The notes: a model not told the origin generated them from the letters alone. DNA of 64,000 bases from JAJCYK01 sp965212195 (GCA_965212195.1 CBDBUW010000017.1:372001-436000), one strand, 5' to 3'; positions 52,035 to 59,826 are shown, counted from the stretch's first letter. Made by a program: numbers and translations.

Positions 52035-52063
52035 CGCGTTTCTGTAAAAATCAGAAACGCGTT
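52031..52063 (-). terminator. Hairpin terminator after tuf
   Basis: Arms AACGCGTTTCTG (52033-52044) and CAGAAACGCGTT (52052-52063) are perfect 12-base complements with a seven-base loop. On the minus strand TGTTTACTT follows, a weak T-tract, so termination may be partial. Confidence 0.7.
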
Positions 52064-52085
52064 GTCCATTTTATTTTAGTTGTTT

Positions 52086-53273
52086 TTAGTCCAGGATCTC
52101 GGTTACCTGACCGGCACCTACAGTCCTACCGCCTTCACGGATAGCAAACCGCAGACCTTTCTCCATGGCTACCTTATTGATCAACTGAACATCGATGGTA
52201 ACATTATCGCCAGGCATGACCATTTCAACACCATCGGGCAATTGAATTTCACCAGTAACATCAGTGGTTCTCAGGTAGAACTGAGGACGGTACTTGTTAA
52301 AGAATGGAGTGTGTCGTCCACCTTCCTCTTTTGAAAGTACATATACCTCGGCTTTGAAATGCTCGTGAGGAGTAACTGAGCCAGGCTTACAGATCACCAT
52401 ACCCCTGCGGATATCGGTTTTCTCAATACCTCTTAACAACAGTCCTACGTTGTCACCGGCTTCTCCGCGATCCAAGATCTTACGGAACATTTCAACACCA
52501 GTTACGGTCGACTTCAAGTTTTCTGCTCCCATTCCCAGGATGTCTACGGCGTCACCTGAGTTGATAACACCTCTTTCGATCCTACCGGTAGCTACCGTAC
52601 CTCTACCTGTAATAGAGAATACATCCTCTACAGGCATCAAGAAGTCTTTGTCGATCAGACGCTCGGGAAGTGGAATGTGATTGTCAACAGCATCCATTAA
52701 TTCCACAATCTTCTCAACCCACTCGGGTTCGCCATTAAGTCCACCCAAAGCTGAGCCTTGAATCACGGGAATATTATCACCGTCGAACTCGTAGAAGCTC
52801 AACAACTCTCGAACTTCCATTTCAACAAGCTCCAATAACTCAGGGTCATCAACCAAGTCGACCTTGTTCATGAACACAACCAAGGCAGGTACTCCAACCT
52901 GACGTGCCAATAGAATGTGCTCCCGAGTTTGAGGCATAGGACCATCAGTAGCTGCTACCACCAGGATAGCGCCATCCATCTGGGCAGCACCAGTTACCAT
53001 GTTCTTAACATAGTCAGCGTGACCAGGACAGTCAACGTGAGCATAGTGTCGGGCATCCGTCTGATATTCAACGTGCGCCGTGTTAATAGTAATACCCCTT
53101 TCTTTTTCTTCAGGAGCATTATCGATGGTAGAAAAATCTCTTTGCTCTGCCAAACCCTTTTCTGAAAGCACTTTGGTAATGGCAGCGGTTAAAGTTGTTT
53201 TACCATGGTCTACGTGACCTATCGTACCAATATTAACGTGTGGTTTGGAACGGTCAAAGGTTTCTTTAGCCAT
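52086..53273 (-). CDS. tuf: Elongation factor Tu
   Basis: A 395-residue GTPase that carries aminoacyl-tRNA to the ribosome. G motifs: GHVDHGKTTLTAAI, DCPGHADYVKNM, NKVDLVDD; effector region KERGITINTAHVEYQTD; C-terminal barrels with GRGTVATGRIERG and YRPQFYLRTTDVTGEI. ATG start. The 76-base gap to tRNA-Thr holds no promoter box, so tuf is probably transcribed with the three upstream tRNAs. Only one tuf is in the window. Confidence 0.98.
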   Translation of the reverse strand: MAKETFDRSKPHVNIGTIGHVDHGKTTLTAAITKVLSEKGLAEQRDFSTIDNAPEEKERGITINTAHVEYQTDARHYAHVDCPGHADYVKNMVTGAAQMDGAILVVAATDGPMPQTREHILLARQVGVPALVVFMNKVDLVDDPELLELVEMEVRELLSFYEFDGDNIPVIQGSALGGLNGEPEWVEKIVELMDAVDNHIPLPERLIDKDFLMPVEDVFSITGRGTVATGRIERGVINSGDAVDILGMGAENLKSTVTGVEMFRKILDRGEAGDNVGLLLRGIEKTDIRRGMVICKPGSVTPHEHFKAEVYVLSKEEGGRHTPFFNKYRPQFYLRTTDVTGEIQLPDGVEMVMPGDNVTIDVQLINKVAMEKGLRFAIREGGRTVGAGQVTEILD

Positions 53274-53349
53274 ATCTGAAAATCCTCAATTTAGTTTAAT
53301 ATTAATTTTACTTCTTTAATTACTATTCAATTCAAAGCCGCGCTTCAAG

Positions 53350-53421
53350 AGCCAACGACGGGATTTGAACCCGTGACCTCTTCCTTACCAAGGAAGCGCT
53401 CTACCCCTGAGCTACGTCGGC
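53350..53421 (-). tRNA. tRNA-Thr (GGU anticodon)
   Basis: 72 bases. Acceptor GCCGACG pairs with CGTTGGC (one G-U pair); anticodon loop TTGGTAA between CTTCC and GGAAG stems carries GGT; T-arm CGGGTTCAAATCCCG. No encoded CCA. Third in the tRNA-Tyr-Gly-Thr-tuf transcript. Confidence 0.95.
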
Positions 53422-53455
53422 CTCAACCGACCCGGGTAAATTCCCTGGCCAACTG

Positions 53456-53528
53456 AGCGGGAGACGAGGTTCGAACCCGCGACCTACAGCTTGGAAGGCT
53501 GTCGCTCTACCAACTGAGCTACTCCCGC
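53456..53528 (-). tRNA. tRNA-Gly (UCC anticodon)
   Basis: 73 bases. Acceptor arms GCGGGAG and CTCCCGC pair fully; anticodon loop CTTCCAA between ACAGC and GCTGT carries TCC; T-arm has GGTTCGAACC. No encoded CCA. It lies 34 bases upstream of tRNA-Thr. Confidence 0.95.
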
Positions 53529-53601
53529 AAATTGAGTGTGAGTGTGGGAGGGGTGTGAGTGTGGTCACACTCAACCTCAACCTCTAACTCAAACTTCAAC
53601 G
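53529..53601 (-). repeat. Low-complexity GAGTGTG spacer between tRNA-Tyr and tRNA-Gly
   Basis: The 73-base spacer holds repeated copies of GAGTGTG on the plus strand (from about 53533 to 53562) followed by CACACTCAACC and CTAACTC units. Inverted copies TTGAGTGTG and CACACTCAA allow a 9-base stem, with several registers. No promoter box or ORF is seen. Confidence 0.6.
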
Positions 53602-53683
53602 TGGGGAGAGCAGGATTCGAACCTACGAAGGCTGTGCCAACAGATTTACAGTCTGTCCTCGTTGACCGCTTGAGTATCTCCCC
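53602..53683 (-). tRNA. tRNA-Tyr (GUA anticodon)
   Basis: 82 bases with a long variable arm. Acceptor GGGGAGA pairs with TCTCCCC; anticodon loop CTGTAAA between ACAGA and TCTGT carries GTA; T-arm GGTTCGAATCC. No encoded CCA. First gene after the promoter at 53746-53776. Confidence 0.94.
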
Positions 53684-53745
53684 CAAACACAGCTTTATTA
53701 ATGAACGATTCCCTTAGACTGCCAAAGGGCAGTTTTAAAGGAATG

Positions 53746-53776
53746 CAAAATTATATACTTTTTGATTATATTCAAA
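53746..53776 (-). promoter_or_regulatory. Promoter of the tRNA-Tyr-Gly-Thr-tuf transcript
   Basis: Minus strand: TTTG (53776-53773), 19 bases, TAATTTTG (53753-53746), then CATTCC. The 14 bases from the -7 box through the discriminator are identical to those of the rpsL promoter. The leader to tRNA-Tyr is about 55 bases and holds a small stem (ACTGCC/GGCAGT, 53718-53733). The 182-base gap between tRNA-Tyr and the peptidase gene holds nothing else I can identify. Confidence 0.82.
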
Positions 53777-53865
53777 CTTTTCACCCAAAAGATGGAAGGC
53801 AGAATTTACGGGAAATTTATAGCGGCAAAACCCTCCACATTATTAGGATAAAATTACCCTTACTT

Positions 53866-56421
53866 TCAAGGCATCTGCTGGTAGACTTCAATAAGTCTGG
53901 GATCCGTCTCCTGAAGCTTGACCCGCTCCTTCATTTCCAGGACCCCCGGCACTTCTTCCAGCAAACTCAAGGCCTGATAAGCAGAAAACCGAACATAGTA
54001 AGTAGGGTGGCTTGTACCCAATTCTTCCAGACGGCGGGCTCCCTCCAGCTGCTGTTCTGTAATTTGGTTAGTTAGGTATTGACCAAAATAATTCACCAGA
54101 TAGTACATCAGCTCGCCCTGCCCCTGATCCAGCTGTTTGACAAACCATTGATATTTATCTGCAACCACTTCCAAGGCATAATAATCAGCCAGGGGAAGCA
54201 CCAGATTTATATTCTTCTGATTTTCATATTGGCTCAGCACTTGCGGCTTGTCCTCGGCTTCGGTTTGTAGATAGGCCGTTAATCCGGCGCCTGCCACTAA
54301 ATACGATCTTTCCTGCATGGCTTCCCGGTATACCTCATGGTACTCATTGCCACTGGGAAAACTGGATAATGTAGTAATAGCATCTGCACGCACTGCAGAT
54401 TTGGGATCCTCAGTGGCCAAGCGCTTTAAAGCTTTGGTTACCTCATCCAATTGATCTCCGCTATATCCCTCAAAAAGGTTGGTCCCCAATTGCCGGATCC
54501 CCCAGAACTTATCATCCAGGGTTTGAATCAACAATTCTACTATCGACCGGTCTGCCACCGAATCGGCTAACAAACCTTCCAAGGCATTAATGCGTACCAG
54601 CGCGGATTCTCCCAAAAGATATTGGTTCATTAACTCAGCATTGGGGCGCTCATAGCTCACTTCCCCTAGCAGTTGACTTTTGCTGTCGAAGACCACAAAG
54701 TCGGGGGTGGTTTCACAGGGAATGTTGAAGTCCTGTGATTGTTGGGTTATCTCAATAGTGTGTTCTTGTTTTTGACCGTTATCCCAGACTTGGATAGTTA
54801 AAGGTAACCGATACAAGGGTGTGGTACTTAAGTCTTGCTGCTGACTTACACTCAACCTCAGCATCCCCTCTACATGTTCCTTGGTAATTTGCAACACCGG
54901 ATGCCCGGAACCTAAAAACCACTGGTTAAAAAACCAGTTTAGATCTTGTCCGGTCACTTCCTCAAAAGCCAAGCGCAGATGATGCACTTCAACCGGTTTG
55001 CCGGCGTTTGTCTTTAGATATTGGTTTAAGGCAGAAAAGAATGCCTTATCTCCCACCAGATTTCTTAGCATGTGCAGAATTCGGCCTCCTTTGGCATAGG
55101 AATGGCTGTCGAACATGTCCTCTTTATCATCATAGTAAAAGCGGATCAGATCTACCTGCTTCTCCTTAGCCTCGGCCAGGTAACTGAGCTGTTCTTCATA
55201 ACCCAGGTAATCGGCTTCGTCTTTCCCGTGTTCATGCTCCGCCCACAGATATTCGGCATAGGTAGCAAAGGCCTCGTTAAGGGTAAGGTTGGACCAGGAT
55301 TCACAGGTTACCAGGTCACCAAACCACTGGTGCAGTAATTCATGGGCAATGATACCATCCCAGTCATCATCAATCAGGTACCGGTCGTCCACCTGCAAGG
55401 CCTCCATGAATACTGAAGCGGTGGTGTTTTCCATAGCACCGGACACATAATCCCGTACCACTACCTGGGCATATTTGGACCAAGGGTAAGGATAATCCAA
55501 CATTTCTGAAAAAAAGGAGAGCATTTCCGGAGTATCCCCAAAAATGTCAGCAGCATATTGTTGATACTCTGGTTCTACGTAATAGCTCACTTCCTTACCA
55601 TTCCAATCTTCCTTCACTACCGCAAACTCACCAATGGCCATCATAAAGAGATATGGTGCATGAGGCTGGTCCATTTTCCAATAATCGGTGCGCGTACCGT
55701 CCCCGTTGTTTCGGGCATAGATCAAGTCACCATTTGAAAGGGTTTCGAATTTTTCTTTTACAGTAATAAAGATCTCCTGGGTAGTCCTTTGATTCGGGGA
55801 GTCTAAGGTAGGGAACCAGCATGAACTGGCTTCGGTTTCTCCCTGGGTCCAGATCTGTTGCGGCTTATTTGGCTCCTTTCCTAATGGGTTGATAAAATAG
55901 AGGCCCTGGTCGGAAGTGATGGCGGCACTGCCACCGGCTTGCAGTTCGTTGGGTTTTGCCGTGTAATCAATAGATACAAAGTAGTGCTCTCCTTTAGAAT
56001 ACATTCGATCCAGGGATATAGCGATATAGGACTGATCGTAGTCATAGGAAAGAGGGGTGCGCCTGTTCCCTTCCACCAACTCTACTTTATGCAATTCGAA
56101 TCCTTTAGCATCCAGCACCAGGTGATCTTGAGGATAAAAATAAGGTTGCAATTCCAAAGTTGCCACACCCATTAAGTACTGCCTCTCCCAATCAAAGCGC
56201 ACTTCCAACTTTGTGTGGATCAAATCATGATGCTTGGTGTCCTCAGCGCGGTAGGGCCCTGGATCTACTAATAATTCCATGGGTTCCTCCGGGAGTTCGG
56301 GCTCCAGAACCGAAGCAGTGTCAATAGTCGGATACTGTTCTGAAATGGTAGGAGTTGAAGTTTGGGTGGTCTTGCAAGAGATCGTAAAAAAAACCAATAG
56401 GACAATTAGCAGCTGCTTCAT
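53866..56421 (-). CDS. M1-family aminopeptidase, lipoprotein, with C-terminal HEAT-like repeats
   Basis: An 851-residue zinc aminopeptidase. N-terminus has a lipobox (FFTISC, C16), so it is probably membrane-anchored outside the cytoplasm. Catalytic domain: GAMEN exopeptidase motif at 328-332, HELLH at 360-364 with third zinc ligand E383 (LNEAFATYAE). After the catalytic core (ending about 570) come beta-sandwich and helical repeat segments (about 590-851: ALVRINALEGLLADSVADR, SAVRADAITTLSSFPSG) like HEAT repeats. Likely role: degrading external peptides. ATG start. It diverges from the biotin-carrier gene. Confidence 0.93.
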   Translation of the reverse strand: MKQLLIVLLVFFTISCKTTQTSTPTISEQYPTIDTASVLEPELPEEPMELLVDPGPYRAEDTKHHDLIHTKLEVRFDWERQYLMGVATLELQPYFYPQDHLVLDAKGFELHKVELVEGNRRTPLSYDYDQSYIAISLDRMYSKGEHYFVSIDYTAKPNELQAGGSAAITSDQGLYFINPLGKEPNKPQQIWTQGETEASSCWFPTLDSPNQRTTQEIFITVKEKFETLSNGDLIYARNNGDGTRTDYWKMDQPHAPYLFMMAIGEFAVVKEDWNGKEVSYYVEPEYQQYAADIFGDTPEMLSFFSEMLDYPYPWSKYAQVVVRDYVSGAMENTTASVFMEALQVDDRYLIDDDWDGIIAHELLHQWFGDLVTCESWSNLTLNEAFATYAEYLWAEHEHGKDEADYLGYEEQLSYLAEAKEKQVDLIRFYYDDKEDMFDSHSYAKGGRILHMLRNLVGDKAFFSALNQYLKTNAGKPVEVHHLRLAFEEVTGQDLNWFFNQWFLGSGHPVLQITKEHVEGMLRLSVSQQQDLSTTPLYRLPLTIQVWDNGQKQEHTIEITQQSQDFNIPCETTPDFVVFDSKSQLLGEVSYERPNAELMNQYLLGESALVRINALEGLLADSVADRSIVELLIQTLDDKFWGIRQLGTNLFEGYSGDQLDEVTKALKRLATEDPKSAVRADAITTLSSFPSGNEYHEVYREAMQERSYLVAGAGLTAYLQTEAEDKPQVLSQYENQKNINLVLPLADYYALEVVADKYQWFVKQLDQGQGELMYYLVNYFGQYLTNQITEQQLEGARRLEELGTSHPTYYVRFSAYQALSLLEEVPGVLEMKERVKLQETDPRLIEVYQQMP

Positions 56422-56494
56422 AAAAAAAAGGGAAGGTCAAACAATCGATTACCGAACTTAAACTAAAATTTTTACTAAGTTACCACATAAACGT

Positions 56495-56502
56495 TATTTT
56501 TG
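56495..56502 (+). promoter_or_regulatory. Putative promoter -7 box of the biotin-carrier gene (TATTTTTG)
   Basis: TATTTTTG fits TAnnTTTG and lies 35 bases before the ATG. A TTTA sits 20 bases upstream as a weak -33. The discriminator (ACGGGC) differs from that of the ribosomal promoters. Confidence 0.55.
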
Positions 56503-56537
56503 ACGGGCAATTAAGCCTGAAAAAATCCTTATTTGAT

Positions 56538-57035
56538 ATGTTCAAAGTTACGGCTGCAGGAAACACTTATCAGATAGAATTTCAAGAAAATTCCGTGTTG
56601 TTAGACGGGGAAGAGATTTCCTGGGACCTCAAGCCTATCGGCGACCAAACATACCATTTGATATCCGATAACAAATCCTACCTGCTTCAGGTTAGCGATG
56701 TGGATCCACAGCAGAAAATCGTGAAGGTGACGATCAACGGCCAAAGGCTATCCCTAAATGTTCAGGACCGTTACGACCTGTTGCTGGAAAAATTGGGTAT
56801 GGACCTTAGTGCGCAAGAGGCAGCAAATCAGGTCAAAGCTCCTATGCCGGGTTTAATATTAGAGGTGATGGTCAATGAAGGCGAGATCGTGAGTCAAGGT
56901 GACCCGGTACTAGTGTTAGAAGCTATGAAAATGGAGAACATCCTAAAATCACCACGTGAGGGGACAATCCGGTCAATTGAGGTGAAACAGGGTCAAAATG
57001 TGGAAAAAAATCAGGTGTTGATCAATTTTGAATAA
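56538..57035 (+). CDS. Free-standing biotin carboxyl carrier protein
   Basis: A 165-residue protein. The C-terminal biotinyl domain (about 97-165) starts APMPGLILEV and carries the biotinylation motif EAMKMEN with K131 as the attachment lysine; the hairpin GEIVSQGDPVLVLEAMK is typical. The N-terminal 80 residues form a beta-rich domain seen in carriers of acyl-CoA carboxylases in Bacteroidetes, not the Pro/Ala-rich linker of AccB. It could serve the pccB-like (14.9 kb) or methylcrotonyl-type (1.1 kb) transferases in this window. No biotin carboxylase gene is adjacent. Confidence 0.9.
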   Translation: MFKVTAAGNTYQIEFQENSVLLDGEEISWDLKPIGDQTYHLISDNKSYLLQVSDVDPQQKIVKVTINGQRLSLNVQDRYDLLLEKLGMDLSAQEAANQVKAPMPGLILEVMVNEGEIVSQGDPVLVLEAMKMENILKSPREGTIRSIEVKQGQNVEKNQVLINFE

Positions 57036-57039
57036 TTCC

Positions 57040-57071
57040 TTGAAATAATATCCGTGGGCTTCTTATATTTG
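57040..57071 (+). promoter_or_regulatory. pyrH promoter
   Basis: TTG (57040-57042), 21 bases, TATATTTG (57064-57071), followed by CCCAGCC. The -7 box is a full match; the leader is about 20 bases. The GC-rich discriminator resembles but does not equal the CAnnCC of the ribosomal promoters. Confidence 0.6.
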
Positions 57072-57094
57072 CCCAGCCAAGCCTATCTCTTTAC

Positions 57095-57805
57095 ATGAAG
57101 TATAAAAGAATCCTCCTGAAACTTAGTGGGGAAGCCCTGATGGGTGAGAAGGGTTATGGGATCGATCCCGACCGCCTGGAACAATATGCCCAAGAAATTA
57201 AAAGCGTTAAGGAGTTGGGTATCGAAGTAGCCATTGTAATCGGCGGTGGCAACATTTTTCGTGGAGTTCAAGCAGAGCACCTGACTATTGATCGCGTTCA
57301 AGGTGACTATATGGGAATGTTAGCCACGGTGATCAATGGCATGGCCCTGCAAAGTGCCTTGGAAAAATCCGGTCTTTATACTCGACTGATGTCGGGAATC
57401 AAAATGGAACAGGTATGCGAACCTTTTATTCGCAGAAGGGCTGTACGACACTTGGAAAAAGGCAGGATCGTGATCTTCGGAGCGGGTATTGGAAACCCCT
57501 ATTTTACCACCGACTCCACTGCCAGTTTAAGAGCCGTAGAGATCGAAGCTGATGTAGTGTTAAAAGGTACCAGGGTTAATGGTGTCTACAATGCCGATCC
57601 AGAAAAAGACCCCAACGCCGTTCGATTCGATAAACTTTCTTATGAAGAGGCTTACAGCAAAGGCCTCAATATAATGGACTTGACCGCTTTCACCTTGTGC
57701 CAGGAAAACAATTTGCCCATAGTAGTATTTGATATGAACAAACCGGGTAATTTGCTTAAATTAATGACCGGGTCGGTGGAGATCGGTACCATTATTGCAA
57801 ATTAA
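57095..57805 (+). CDS. pyrH: UMP kinase
   Basis: A 236-residue hexameric UMP kinase: RILLKLSGEALMGEKGYGID, VAIVIGGGNIFRG, GDYMGMLATVINGMALQSAL and the closing IVVFDMNKPGNLLKLM. Converts UMP to UDP. Standard pyrH-frr pair with 10 bases between. ATG start. Confidence 0.97.
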   Translation: MKYKRILLKLSGEALMGEKGYGIDPDRLEQYAQEIKSVKELGIEVAIVIGGGNIFRGVQAEHLTIDRVQGDYMGMLATVINGMALQSALEKSGLYTRLMSGIKMEQVCEPFIRRRAVRHLEKGRIVIFGAGIGNPYFTTDSTASLRAVEIEADVVLKGTRVNGVYNADPEKDPNAVRFDKLSYEEAYSKGLNIMDLTAFTLCQENNLPIVVFDMNKPGNLLKLMTGSVEIGTIIAN

Positions 57806-57815
57806 TACCTGAATC

Positions 57816-58376
57816 ATGGAAGATATTGAATTCTATTTAGAGCATGCCGAAGAGCTAATGGAAAAAACCTTGAACCACACTCACGGGGTTATGTCCAAAA
57901 TCAGGGCTGGGAAAGCCATGCCCAATATGCTAGATGGTCTCTTGGTGGAATACTATGGAAACCCTACCCCCATTAATCAAGTGGCCAACATTAACTCACA
58001 GGACGCCCGAACTCTGGTCATCAAACCCTGGGAAAAAAACATCATCCCCGATATTGAAAAAGCCATAATCAACAGTGATCTGGGCCTAAATCCTCAAAAT
58101 GACGGTGAATTGATACGGATCAATATCCCGGCGTTAACTGAGGAGAGACGGGTGGAATTGGTAAAAGTGGCCCGTAGTGAAGCTGAGCACGGTAGGGTCA
58201 GTATTCGCAACATCCGCAAAGATGCGAACGATCATTTGAAGAAACTGCTTAAGGAGCACATATCCGAAGATGCGATAAAAGACGCAGAGGATGAAGTCCA
58301 AAAGCTGACCAATGATTATATTACCAAGATTGAAGAGATCCTCAAAAAGAAAGAGGAAGATATTATGACTGTTTAA
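57816..58376 (+). CDS. frr: Ribosome recycling factor
   Basis: A 186-residue factor that splits post-termination ribosomes with EF-G. Family blocks: KIRAGKAMPNMLDGLLVEYY, IVIKPWEKNII-like LVIKPWEKNIIPDIEKAI, and the coiled-coil C-terminal arm NIRKDANDHLKKLLKEH. Its stop lies in a TTAA shared with the stop of the opposing nadD. Confidence 0.97.
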   Translation: MEDIEFYLEHAEELMEKTLNHTHGVMSKIRAGKAMPNMLDGLLVEYYGNPTPINQVANINSQDARTLVIKPWEKNIIPDIEKAIINSDLGLNPQNDGELIRINIPALTEERRVELVKVARSEAEHGRVSIRNIRKDANDHLKKLLKEHISEDAIKDAEDEVQKLTNDYITKIEEILKKKEEDIMTV

Positions 58377-58951
58377 AGATAGAATTGCTGCTGGTCAATA
58401 TATTGCACCACGCTCGTCGGCAGTAAGTATCGCAAGCTCCTCCCTTCCTTAACACACTTCCTGATGTAAGTTGCTGAAATATCCAATAGGGGTGCTTCTA
58501 TATAATGCACCTTAGGATGGTCTATGAATTGATCAGCGGGCGCTCCGGGTCGGGGATAAATGAGCAATCCGTAGTCATCGAGGATCTGCTGGTAATTTTT
58601 CCATTGGGGAAACCGCTGCAGGTTGTCCGATCCTATAATTAGTTGAAACTGATGCTGCGGGTTCTTCTCTGCAAGGTAGCTTAAGGTATCGATGGTATAG
58701 CTGGGACGCGGCATAGTGAATTCTACATCACTTACAGCAAATTTGTGGTTGTCCTGAATAGCTTTTTCCACCATGGTAAGGCGATCGAACTCATGCAGAA
58801 GAGATTTGTTTTTTTTGAAGGGATTTTGAGGAGAGACCACAAACCAAATACGATCCAGGTGCTCCGCCATGGTATTGGCTATGATCAAATGCCCGATGTG
58901 TATGGGATTGAATGAACCAAAAAACAACCCTATCTTCATGATTCGCTTCAT
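58373..58951 (-). CDS. nadD: Nicotinate-nucleotide adenylyltransferase
   Basis: A 192-residue nucleotidyltransferase of NAD synthesis. Signatures: GLFFGSFNPIHIGHLIIAN with the HxGH motif, and the late LLDISATYIRKCV (ISSTxxR-type). I start it at ATG 58949-58951 (MKRIMKIGLF), where ATGA overlaps the gmk stop by 4 bases; a Met four codons on is possible. The frame runs further upstream inside gmk, which I reject. Confidence 0.93.
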   Translation of the reverse strand: MKRIMKIGLFFGSFNPIHIGHLIIANTMAEHLDRIWFVVSPQNPFKKNKSLLHEFDRLTMVEKAIQDNHKFAVSDVEFTMPRPSYTIDTLSYLAEKNPQHQFQLIIGSDNLQRFPQWKNYQQILDDYGLLIYPRPGAPADQFIDHPKVHYIEAPLLDISATYIRKCVKEGRSLRYLLPTSVVQYIDQQQFYL

Positions 58952-59538
58952 GATTCGGGAGTAGCCGATTGCTGAGTAAACTCCAGGTAAAGTTCCTGCG
59001 CCTTGCGACAACTTTCTTTCAGATCCTTATTCAAAAGAGTGATATCAAAGTGGTCTTCGAAAGTCATCTCAAAGGCGGCTTTAAACATACGCCTGGATAT
59101 GCTGTCCTCTGTCTCCGTTCCCCTGCTGCGTAAACGTTGCTCCAATATTTCCAAAGAGGGTGCTTTTACGAAAATAGCCAGGGCCATTTCCCCAAAGTAC
59201 TGTTTCAACTTGAGACCGCCTTTGACATCCACATCGAAAACCACATTATGGCCGGCGTCCCAAATCCTATGGATCTCCGACTTCAAAGTTCCATAGAAAT
59301 TGCCCGCATACACCTCCTGCCATTCTACGAATTCTTCATGGTCGATTTTTTCTTTGAATTCAGCGGGGGTCATGAAATAATAGTCTTCTCCATGTACTTC
59401 CTGCCGACCTCTGCGATCGCGAGTGCTGGCAGAAATTGAGAATTCCAATTCAGGATTGTTTTCCACCAGGTTTTTAACTATGGTAGTTTTACCCGAGCCA
59501 GATGGAGCCGAGAAAATGAGTGCTTTACCTCCCTGCAT
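58948..59538 (-). CDS. gmk: Guanylate kinase
   Basis: A 196-residue kinase (GMP to GDP). P-loop SAPSGSGKTTIV at 10-21; GMP-binding block SASTRDRRGRQEVHGEDYYF; then VFDVDVKGGLKLKQYFGEMA and RLRSRGTETEDSISRRMFKA. ATG start, 5 bases after the anti-sigma gene, and overlapping nadD. It appears to be read with the sigma/anti-sigma pair, so (p)ppGpp precursor supply may share its control. Confidence 0.96.
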   Translation of the reverse strand: MQGGKALIFSAPSGSGKTTIVKNLVENNPELEFSISASTRDRRGRQEVHGEDYYFMTPAEFKEKIDHEEFVEWQEVYAGNFYGTLKSEIHRIWDAGHNVVFDVDVKGGLKLKQYFGEMALAIFVKAPSLEILEQRLRSRGTETEDSISRRMFKAAFEMTFEDHFDITLLNKDLKESCRKAQELYLEFTQQSATPES

Positions 59539-59543
59539 AGAAA

Positions 59544-59819
59544 TTATGCTGTAGAACGGATCTTGGAACGGATCTTTTGAATAAGATCATCCGGGACCTG
59601 TTTTCTGGTCACTTTGGTTTGTATTAGCTTTTTTATGGAGGCTTCCAGGTTATATGTTTCATAACAAGGAAGACAATCATTGAGATGCTTATGGAAGTGC
59701 TTCTCTTCCTCCGGCGAGGCTTCGCCGTCTATTATTAATTCCAATAGTTCTAAGCATTTCTCACAATCACTTTGGCCCGAAAAGCTTTGTCGGAGCCAGT
59801 CAAGGAGGTTGGTAGCCAT
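59544..59819 (-). CDS. Zinc anti-sigma factor, RsrA-like
   Basis: A 91-residue protein with the ZAS motif HxxxCxxC (H45-LND-C49-LP-C52). C19 lies 26 residues before H45, the same spacing as the C11/H37 pair of Streptomyces RsrA, whose C11, H37, C41 and C44 hold zinc or form the redox disulfide (established for RsrA). C22 and H41 are extra candidates. The C-terminal part (TRKQVPDDLIQKIRSKI) is helical and basic. Predicted to hold the sigma factor encoded 7 bases upstream and to release it on thiol oxidation. No membrane segment. Confidence 0.8.
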   Translation of the reverse strand: MATNLLDWLRQSFSGQSDCEKCLELLELIIDGEASPEEEKHFHKHLNDCLPCYETYNLEASIKKLIQTKVTRKQVPDDLIQKIRSKIRSTA

Positions 59820-59826
59820 TGTTCTT

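Noticed and set aside
53718..53733. Hairpin ACTGCC/GGCAGT as a terminator before the tRNA cluster
   Set aside because: Short stem with no T-tract on either strand, and it lies inside the predicted tRNA-Tyr leader.
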